Shown piece by piece: positions 1 to 4,216 of a stretch of 5,913 nucleotides of DNA. Every line of letters begins with the position of its first letter. The first letter of the stretch is position 1. The stretch spans positions 1 to 5,913 of the forward strand of contig CADCUU010000156.1 of NCBI GenBank assembly GCA_902805995.1. The letters run 5' to 3'. Position numbers and translations under genes: made by a program. The notes under the pieces were generated by a model. That model did no database searches. It saw nothing but the letters and a program-made list of their open reading frames with translations, and had not been told where the DNA came from. This DNA comes from an uncultured Rubellimicrobium sp. (GTDB taxonomy: Bacteria; Pseudomonadota; Alphaproteobacteria; Rhodobacterales; Rhodobacteraceae).

Positions 1-1547
1 GCGGCCCCACCACCGAGCCTTGTGGCACCTGCGTCCACTGCCGCGCAATCAGCGAAGGCCGCCACGTCGACGTGCTGGAGATGGACGCCGCCTCCCGCAC
101 CGGCGTGGGCGACATCCGGGAGATCATCGATAGCGTGCGCTACCGGGCGGCCGAGGCGCGCTACAAGGTCTACATCATCGACGAAGTGCACATGCTCTCG
201 ACCAACGCGTTCAACGCGCTGCTCAAGACGCTGGAGGAACCGCCTGAGCATGTGAAGTTCATCTTCGCCACCACCGAGATCCGCAAGGTCCCCGTCACGG
301 TCCTGTCGCGCTGCCAGCGCTTCGACCTCCGCCGGATCGAGCCCGAGGTGATGATGGCGCTCCTGCGCAGGATCGCGACCTCCGAAGGAGCGGGGATCGA
401 GGATGGGGCGCTCGCGCTCATCGCCCGCGCCGCCGAGGCGGCCGCCCGCGACGCGACCTCGCTCCTCGATCAGGCCATCGCCGGGGGCGGCACGGCCACC
501 GCCGAACAGGTCCGCTCCATGCTGGGCCTCGCGGACCGGGGGCGGGTGCTCGACCTCTTCGACCTGATCCTGAAGGGCGAGGCCGCGTCCGCCCTGGAGG
601 AGCTGTCCGCGCAATACGCCGACGGCGCCGACCCCATCATGGTCCTGCGCGACCTCGCGGAGATCGCGCATTGGGTCTCCGTCCTCAAGGTCTCCCCCGG
701 CGCGGCCGACGATCCCACGCTCTCTCCCGACGAACGCGCGCGCGGGCAGGCCATGGCTGCCGCGATCCCCATGCGGGTGCTGTCGCGCTTCTGGCAGATG
801 CTCCTCAAGGCGCTAGAGGAGGTGTCCATCGCCCCCAACGCCATGATGGCGGCCGAGATGGCGGTGATCCGCCTGACCCATGTGGCCGACCTCCCCTCTC
901 CCGAGGAGCTGGTCCGCACGCTCCAGTCCGCCCGGGGCACCCCCGCCATGGGGCAAGGCGCGCAGGGTCCCGCGCCGCGCGCCCCGGTCCCCCAGGCGAT
1001 GCGATCCGGCCCCGTATCCGGCCAAATGTCCGGCCCTGCCTCTGCTCCGGCCCACGCCTCGTTCCAAGGCTCCGGCGGTGCCCCCTCCGCCATGGCCGCG
1101 CCCGCGCCGCACCCCCTCGACCGCTTCGCGCGGTTCGAGGACGTGGTGCAGCTCATCCGCGACAGCCGCGACATCGGCCTCCTGCTGGAGGTGGAAAGCG
1201 GCCTCCGCCTCGCCCGCTATCAGCCCGGCCGGATCGAGTTCGAGCTGGCCCCCATGGCCGCCCTCGACCTGCCCCAGCGCCTCGGCCAGCGGCTCCAGGC
1301 CTGGACTGGCACCCGCTGGGCCGTCTCCGTCGTCTCCGAAGGCGGCGCCCCCACGATCCGAGAGGCCCAGGCCGCCCAGGCCTCCGCCCTGGAGGCCGAG
1401 GCCCTGGCCCACCCCCTCGTGCAGGCGGCGCTGCGAAGCTTCCCGGGCGCAAGGCTCAAGGTCCAATCGCGCGAGGAGAAGGCCGCCGCCGCGGAGGCCG
1501 AGGCCCTCCCCGAGGTTCCCGACGAGTGGGACCCCTTCGAGGAGTGA
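1..1547 (+). CDS. dnaX: DNA polymerase III subunit gamma/tau (5'-truncated)
   Basis: Clamp-loader ATPase subunit: the family loads the beta sliding clamp at primed DNA and, as tau, links polymerase cores and helicase. The gene runs in from the left; the first whole codon is at 3 and 514 residues are visible. Three zinc-module cysteines are present at visible residues 7, 10 and 13 (CGTCVHC); the fourth expected cysteine and Walker A lie upstream. Next come LEMDAASRTGVGDIRE, Walker B IIDEVH (DE at residues 60-61), sensor 1 ATTE (89-92), the SRC arginine-finger motif (102-104) and FNALLKTLEEPPEHVKF, all close to E. coli DnaX. AAARDATSLLDQAIAGG matches the sensor 2 region. After domain III there is a Pro/Ala/Gly/Met-rich linker (about nt 930-1115), then a folded-looking C-terminal block ending DEWDPFEE, as expected for the tau tail. 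No long A run resembling the E. coli frameshift site is visible, so probably only tau is made. The stop is followed by ybaB on the same strand. Confidence 0.97.
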   Translation, partial: GPTTEPCGTCVHCRAISEGRHVDVLEMDAASRTGVGDIREIIDSVRYRAAEARYKVYIIDEVHMLSTNAFNALLKTLEEPPEHVKFIFATTEIRKVPVTVLSRCQRFDLRRIEPEVMMALLRRIATSEGAGIEDGALALIARAAEAAARDATSLLDQAIAGGGTATAEQVRSMLGLADRGRVLDLFDLILKGEAASALEELSAQYADGADPIMVLRDLAEIAHWVSVLKVSPGAADDPTLSPDERARGQAMAAAIPMRVLSRFWQMLLKALEEVSIAPNAMMAAEMAVIRLTHVADLPSPEELVRTLQSARGTPAMGQGAQGPAPRAPVPQAMRSGPVSGQMSGPASAPAHASFQGSGGAPSAMAAPAPHPLDRFARFEDVVQLIRDSRDIGLLLEVESGLRLARYQPGRIEFELAPMAALDLPQRLGQRLQAWTGTRWAVSVVSEGGAPTIREAQAAQASALEAEALAHPLVQAALRSFPGARLKVQSREEKAAAAEAEALPEVPDEWDPFEE

Positions 1548-1552
1548 AACCC

Positions 1553-1580
1553 TTGCCCCCCACCCCTTGGGTGAATATCT
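1553..1580 (+). promoter_or_regulatory. possible internal promoter before ybaB-recR
   Basis: TTGCCC (1553-1558) lies 16 nt before AATATC (1575-1580), the only AT-rich stretch in the dnaX-ybaB gap. The -35-like element fits well but the -10 matches only about 3 of 6 consensus positions. It would give ybaB-recR transcription independent of dnaX. This is weak, consensus-only evidence, and the site overlaps a hairpin. Confidence 0.22.
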
Positions 1581-1588
1581 CCCGAGGG
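1564..1588 (+). other. 8-bp RNA hairpin in dnaX-ybaB gap
   Basis: CCCTTGGG (1564-1571) pairs with CCCGAGGG (1581-1588) through seven Watson-Crick pairs and one U-G wobble, with a 9-nt AT-rich loop (1572-1580). It ends 8 nt before the ybaB Shine-Dalgarno sequence AAAGGG (1597-1602). No T run follows, so it is not a standard intrinsic terminator. It could be an attenuator, an mRNA-processing or stability element, or chance. Confidence 0.5.
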
Positions 1589-1608
1589 ATCAACCGAAAG
1601 GGCGCGCG

Positions 1609-1962
1609 ATGCTTAAGGGACTTGGGGGCCTCGGCGGCCTCGGCGACATGGCCAAGATGATGAAGGCCGCCCAGGAGATGCAGGGCAAGATGGCCGAGAT
1701 GCAGGCCTCGCTCGACACCATCACCGTGGAAGGGTCGGCCGGCGCGGGCCTCGTCAAGGCGACGGCGACCGCCAAGGGCGATCTCAAGGCGCTGTCCATT
1801 GACCCGTCCCTCTTCCGCGAGGAGGACCGCGAGATGGTGGAGGACCTGATCCTCGCCGCCGTCAAGGACGCGCAGGCCCGCGCCACCGACCGCATGAACG
1901 AGGAAATGCAGAAGGTGACCGAAGGTCTAGGCCTGCCGCCGGGCATGAAGCTCCCCTTCTGA
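1609..1962 (+). CDS. ybaB: YbaB/EbfC family nucleoid-associated protein
   Basis: Small DNA-binding protein of 117 aa. Members of this family bind DNA as dimers and help organise the nucleoid, and the gene is commonly found between dnaX and recR, as here. The sequence shows the family pattern. A Gly/Leu/Met N-terminus ([19 protein letters not shown]) leads into an amphipathic Met/Gln-rich helix (about residues 13-36). A beta region follows with [19 protein letters not shown] and the signature SIDPSL. A second long helix ([19 protein letters not shown]) comes next, and the protein ends in LPPGMKLPF. Length is normal for the family (about 105-115 aa). The ATG at 1609 has AAAGGG (1597-1602) 6 nt upstream; the reading frame is open far upstream into dnaX, but that part is dnaX's shadow. 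recR starts 7 nt after the stop, which indicates one transcript. Confidence 0.96.
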   Translation: MLKGLGGLGGLGDMAKMMKAAQEMQGKMAEMQASLDTITVEGSAGAGLVKATATAKGDLKALSIDPSLFREEDREMVEDLILAAVKDAQARATDRMNEEMQKVTEGLGLPPGMKLPF

Positions 1963-1969
1963 GCGGCGC

Positions 1970-2563
1970 ATGACCGACGCCCCCGCCGACATCGACGCCC
2001 TGATCGCGCTCATGGCGCGGCTCCCCGGCCTCGGGCCCCGCTCGGCCCGGCGCGCGGTGCTGCACCTCGTCAAGCGGCGGGGGACGCTGCTGCTGCCCCT
2101 GGCCGACGCCATGCGCGAGGTGGGCACCACTGCGCGGGAATGCGTGAGCTGCGGCAATATCGGCCATCACGACCTGTGCGCCGTCTGCGAGGATGAGCGC
2201 CGCCGCAACGGCCAGATCTGCGTGGTCGAGGATGTCGAGGATCTCTGGGCCATGGAGCGCACGGGCGCGTTCAAGGGCCGCTACCACGTCCTGGGCGGAA
2301 CTCTCTCCGCCCTCGACTCCGTGGGCCCGGAGGAGCTGCGCATCCCCCAGCTCTCCCGCCGTGTGAAGGACGAGGAGGTGACCGAGGTCATCCTCGCCCT
2401 CGGCGCCACCGTCGATGGCCAGACGACCGCCCACTACATCGCCGACCACCTCAAGGGGGTAACGGTCACGACCTTGGCCCAGGGCGTCCCCATGGGCGGA
2501 GAGCTCGACTACCTCGACGAGGGCACGATCGGCGCCGCCCTCCGGGCCCGCCGTTCGCTCTGA
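1970..2563 (+). CDS. recR: recombination mediator protein RecR
   Basis: RecR works with RecF/RecO to load RecA onto SSB-coated single-stranded DNA in gapped-DNA repair, forming a ring-shaped clamp. The 197-aa length is typical. Domains in order: an N-terminal helix-hairpin-helix ([16 protein letters not shown], residues 18-33); a four-cysteine zinc motif (C58, C61, C70, C73; [16 protein letters not shown]); a Toprim domain from about residue 82 ([17 protein letters not shown], with acidic E87 and D88) through [18 protein letters not shown]; and a C-terminal region with [46 protein letters not shown], the usual RecR ending. The ATG at 1970 lies 7 nt after the ybaB stop and lacks a clear Shine-Dalgarno sequence, so translation is probably coupled to ybaB. 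All expected zinc and Toprim residues are present. Confidence 0.98.
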   Translation: MTDAPADIDALIALMARLPGLGPRSARRAVLHLVKRRGTLLLPLADAMREVGTTARECVSCGNIGHHDLCAVCEDERRRNGQICVVEDVEDLWAMERTGAFKGRYHVLGGTLSALDSVGPEELRIPQLSRRVKDEEVTEVILALGATVDGQTTAHYIADHLKGVTVTTLAQGVPMGGELDYLDEGTIGAALRARRSL

Positions 2564-2631
2564 TATGTCCCGGCCCGGCTGGTGACGGCTGGAAAGGTGC
2601 ACCCGCCCGGCGGAGACCGAACGGGCAGGGC

Positions 2632-2660
2632 GTGAACCCCGCGCCGCAGCGGGCTATGGT
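2632..2660 (+). promoter_or_regulatory. possible promoter for the HemJ/CopD-like gene
   Basis: GTGAAC (2632-2637) is followed after 17 nt by TATGGT (2655-2660). Each hexamer only partly matches sigma-70 consensus. A start near 2667 would leave a short leader that begins with the 2670-2684 hairpin. The 138-nt gap after recR is long enough for an independent promoter. Low confidence. Confidence 0.27.
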
Positions 2661-2684
2661 GGCGCGGAACCCCGACCATCGGGG
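2639..2684 (+). other. two adjacent inverted repeats in recR downstream gap
   Basis: The first is CCGCGCC (2639-2645) with GGCGCGG (2661-2667), a perfect 7-bp stem with a 15-nt loop. The second is CCCCGA (2670-2675) with TCGGGG (2679-2684), a perfect 6-bp stem with a 3-nt loop. No T tract follows either. They could end recR transcription imperfectly, form part of the leader of the next gene, or be chance in GC-rich DNA. Confidence 0.4.
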
Positions 2685-2686
2685 AC

Positions 2687-2691
2687 GAATC
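2687..2691. promoter_or_regulatory. GANTC (CcrM-type) site before the start at 2702
   Basis: GAATC occurs 11 nt before the ATG at 2702 and directly abuts its Shine-Dalgarno sequence. In alphaproteobacteria GANTC is the target of the cell-cycle methyltransferase CcrM. The site itself is seen; any regulatory role is inference, and other GANTC sites occur inside genes here (for example GAGTC at 4331). Confidence 0.3.
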
Positions 2692-2701
2692 GGAGCGCCC
2701 C

Positions 2702-3109
2702 ATGATCTACATCCTCACCGTCACCCTGCACCTCGTGGCCATGGTCCTGTGGGTCGCGCCGATGATCGCGGTGCCCGCGATCCTGTCCCGCTACGCGCCC
2801 CATGCTCCCAAGGCGGACGTGACCGATCGGCTGAAGGCCACGTTCCGCGGCCTCGCCACGCCGGGGCTGGTGCTGACCTGGATTCTGGGGATCGCCAACG
2901 CCGTGCAGGGCGGCTGGTTCGACGAGGGCTGGCTCCATGTGAAGCTCGTCTTCGTCCTGGCGCTCTCGGCGCTGCACGGGGTGGCTCTGGGGCAGATCAG
3001 GCGGCTCGTGCCGGGCGGAGAGATCCCGGCGCTTCTGCGGAACCTCCCCTGGATCGTGCTCGCCCTCGTGTTCGGGGCGGTGCTGCTGGCGGAGTGGAAG
3101 CCCTTCTGA
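2702..3109 (+). CDS. HemJ/CopD-like small integral membrane protein
   Basis: A 135-aa, four-helix membrane protein. Predicted helices are about residues 3-28, 51-68, 79-98 and 112-130. The order and key residues resemble the HemJ (UPF0093, protoporphyrinogen oxidase) / CopD-domain family: a histidine in helix 1 (H10, TLHLVAMVLW), a Pro/Gly-led second helix (PGLVLTWILGI), the motif GWLHVKL with H79 and K81, H92 in the third helix, and the C-terminal KPF ending. In HemJ, the helix 1 histidine and the lysine of the WLH-K motif are conserved and important. It is slightly shorter than usual HemJ (about 140-150 aa) and the helix 1 sequence differs, so it may be a paralogue with another role rather than the heme enzyme itself. 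The ATG at 2702 has GGAG (2692-2695) 6 nt upstream. It is on the recR strand but separated by 138 nt, and converges on trcR. Family assignment is fairly sure; function is not. Confidence 0.85.
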   Translation: MIYILTVTLHLVAMVLWVAPMIAVPAILSRYAPHAPKADVTDRLKATFRGLATPGLVLTWILGIANAVQGGWFDEGWLHVKLVFVLALSALHGVALGQIRRLVPGGEIPALLRNLPWIVLALVFGAVLLAEWKPF

Positions 3110-3121
3110 CTGGGCTCCCGT

Positions 3122-3144
3122 CCCGCCGGCCCGTCAGCGGCGGG
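3122..3144. terminator. hairpin between convergent genes, possible bidirectional terminator
   Basis: CCCGCCG (3122-3128) pairs perfectly with CGGCGGG (3138-3144), 7 bp, with a 9-nt loop. It lies 12 nt after the stop of the + strand gene and its loop contains the stop codon (3134-3136) of the minus-strand trcR gene. No T tract flanks it on either side, so any termination would be inefficient or factor-assisted. Position supports the call; sequence only partly does. Confidence 0.35.
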
Positions 3145-3916
3145 CCTCGTCCTCGTCCTCATCCTCGGCGTCGGGCAGGTTGAAGAAGCTGTCGGCGTCG
3201 TGGATGTCGGGCAGGGCGGCCTCGTCCTCCTCGACCGCTTCCTCCGCCTGGACGTTGGTGTTGCCGAGCGAGAAGCCTTCCAGTCCCGAGGCGCCGGGGG
3301 ACATCCGGGGCTCCGTCGTCATGGAGAGCGAGACCTGCGTGGAGACGAGCTTGCGACGCTCGTCGTCGCTCATCACGCCGCCTTCGCGGGCGCGCTTCTC
3401 GTTGGCCTTCTGGATCGCGGCGTCGAGCTCCGACTGGCGGCAAAGGCCCAGGGCGACGGGATCGACCGGGTCGATGTTCTGGATGTTCCAGTGGGTCCGC
3501 TCGCGGATCGTCTGGATCGTGGGCTTGGTGGTGCCCACGAGCTTGGCGATCTGGCCGTCCGAAAGCTCCGGGTGGAACTTGACGAGCCAGTAGATCGCGG
3601 CGGGGCGGTCCTGGCGCTTGGACAGCGGCGTGTAGCGGGGGCCGCGGCGCTTTTCCTCGCCCACGGCGGACTTGTTGAACTTGAGCTTGAGGCGGTGGAA
3701 GGGATCGGACTCCGCCTTCTTGATCTCTTCGAGGGTGAGCTGGTTGTTCGCGATGGGGTCGAAGCCCTTCACGCCCTGCGCGACCTCGCCGTCGGCGATG
3801 CCCTGGACCTCCAGCTCGTGCATCCCGCAGAAGTCGCCGATCTGCTTGAAGTTCAGCGTCGTGTTGTCCACGAGCCAGACGGCGGTGGCGCGGGCCATGA
3901 GCGGTTTGTCGGTCAT
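3134..3916 (-). CDS. trcR: DUF1013 / TrcR-type cell cycle transcriptional regulator
   Basis: A 260-aa protein matching the alphaproteobacterial DUF1013 family, whose members are named cell cycle transcriptional regulator TrcR. Recognisable stretches are LMARATAVWLVDNTTLNFKQ (6-25), IGDFCGMHELEVQGIADGEV, GFDPIANNQLTLEEI and KRRGPRYTPLSKRQDRPAAI. Two helix-turn-helix-like segments are visible: residues about 10-45, and a second one around YWLVKFHPELSDGQIAKLVG followed by TTKPTIQTIRERTHWN. Both suggest DNA binding. The C-terminal third is low in predicted structure, with an acidic tail (AEEAVEEDEAALPD and EDEDEDEARR). The ATG at 3916 is chosen because GAGGTG (3922-3927) sits 5 nt upstream and the family motif begins just after it; the same frame stays open upstream only because the region is GC-rich. 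It is transcribed away from the transporter gene and towards the HemJ-like gene. Confidence 0.93.
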   Translation of the reverse strand: MTDKPLMARATAVWLVDNTTLNFKQIGDFCGMHELEVQGIADGEVAQGVKGFDPIANNQLTLEEIKKAESDPFHRLKLKFNKSAVGEEKRRGPRYTPLSKRQDRPAAIYWLVKFHPELSDGQIAKLVGTTKPTIQTIRERTHWNIQNIDPVDPVALGLCRQSELDAAIQKANEKRAREGGVMSDDERRKLVSTQVSLSMTTEPRMSPGASGLEGFSLGNTNVQAEEAVEEDEAALPDIHDADSFFNLPDAEDEDEDEARR

Positions 3917-3921
3917 CGAGA

Positions 3922-3927
3922 CACCTC
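3922..3927 (-). promoter_or_regulatory. trcR ribosome binding site
   Basis: On the minus strand GAGGTG lies 5 nt before the ATG at 3916. It decides the start against the much longer open frame that continues to the right. Confidence 0.75.
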
Positions 3928-3956
3928 GTTGGTCAAATCTTCCCCGGGGCCCCGCC

Positions 3957-3970
3957 AGGGGGCGCCCCCT
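3957..3970. repeat. 14-nt perfect palindrome in trcR leader
   Basis: AGGGGGCGCCCCCT is its own reverse complement. It sits 40-54 nt before the trcR start, between the start and the likely promoter island, so it would be in the trcR leader RNA. As RNA the six outer pairs could form only with a very tight turn; as DNA it is a symmetric protein-site candidate. Additional partly pairing C and G runs flank it. Confidence 0.4.
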
Positions 3971-4007
3971 CGGGGGCCGGTTCACGCTGTCGGGGAACTC
4001 GGGCTCG

Positions 4008-4036
4008 TATATAGTCAAGGGGCGTCCGAAAGGAAA
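4008..4036 (-). promoter_or_regulatory. possible trcR promoter
   Basis: TATATA (4008-4013) is the only such AT island in this GC-rich gap. Read on the minus strand, TTTCCT (4036-4031) stands 17 nt upstream as a weak -35. TTGACT overlaps the island at 4018-4013 and could alternatively be a -35, but no good -10 follows it. A start near 4000 would give a trcR leader of about 85 nt that includes the 14-nt palindrome. TATATA reads the same on both strands, so use by the transporter gene cannot be excluded. Confidence 0.3.
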
Positions 4037-4044
4037 GCGGTGTT

Positions 4045-4057
4045 GCGACCCGGTCGC
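4045..4057. promoter_or_regulatory. 6-1-6 dyad, possible operator
   Basis: GCGACC, one central C, then GGTCGC: a perfect inverted repeat with a 1-nt centre, too tight for an RNA hairpin but suited to a dimeric DNA-binding protein. It lies between the divergent genes, just upstream of the candidate trcR promoter. No regulator can be named. Confidence 0.25.
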
Positions 4058-4101
4058 GCCGGGGGGCCCCTGTGGGCGGTGGCGGGGACCGGGAACGCTG
4101 G

Positions 4102-4186
4102 CCGTCCTGTTGTGGCGCCGTGCTGAGGGCCCGCACTGGAGGCCGTCCGCTCCCCTTGGGGAACCTGCCCAGCCCCCGTCCTGTTG
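4102..4186 (+). repeat. 11-bp direct repeat, two copies 74 bp apart
   Basis: CCGTCCTGTTG occurs at 4102-4112 and again at 4176-4186; each is preceded at a different distance by GGGAAC (4091 and 4159). Both lie upstream of the transporter start. Could be a regulator site pair, remnant of a small duplication, or chance. Confidence 0.35.
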
Positions 4187-4203
4187 AGCCGCGATGGCAC
4201 GGC

Positions 4204-4210
4204 GGAAGGG
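4204..4210 (+). promoter_or_regulatory. ribosome binding site supporting the start at 4217
   Basis: GGAAGGG ends 6 nt before the ATG at 4217, a good Shine-Dalgarno match and distance. The alternative ATG at 4322 has GGAG (4315-4318) only 3 nt away, and the TTG at 4184 has no good site. Confidence 0.5.
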
Positions 4211-4216
4211 CATGGC

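Larger units (their letters stand above)
3917..4216. other. divergent intergenic region trcR / AI-2E transporter
   Basis: Three hundred nt between divergent starts. It holds, from left to right: the trcR ribosome site; a run of G/C blocks with a perfect 14-nt palindrome (3957-3970); one AT-rich island (TATATA, 4008-4013); a 6-1-6 dyad (4045-4057); an 11-bp direct repeat (4102-4112 and 4176-4186); and the transporter ribosome site. No convincing small gene was seen. It probably contains promoters for both genes. Confidence 0.6.

Noticed and set aside
880..1608. Upstream in-frame extension of ybaB through dnaX
   Set aside because: It is a Pro/Ser/Arg-rich shadow of dnaX; the ATG at 1609 with AAAGGG fits the normal family length.
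671..1660. Long + strand frame overlapping dnaX and ybaB starts
   Set aside because: Arg/Pro/Gly-rich composition and full overlap with dnaX in another frame; no family resemblance.
2632..3183. A + strand frame overlapping the HemJ-like gene
   Set aside because: Arg/Pro/Ala-rich shadow; the 2702 frame has a good ribosome site, membrane helices and family motifs.
3200..4126. A 308-codon + strand frame antisense to trcR
   Set aside because: It mirrors trcR codon composition and its candidate start has no ribosome site; trcR matches a known family on the other strand.
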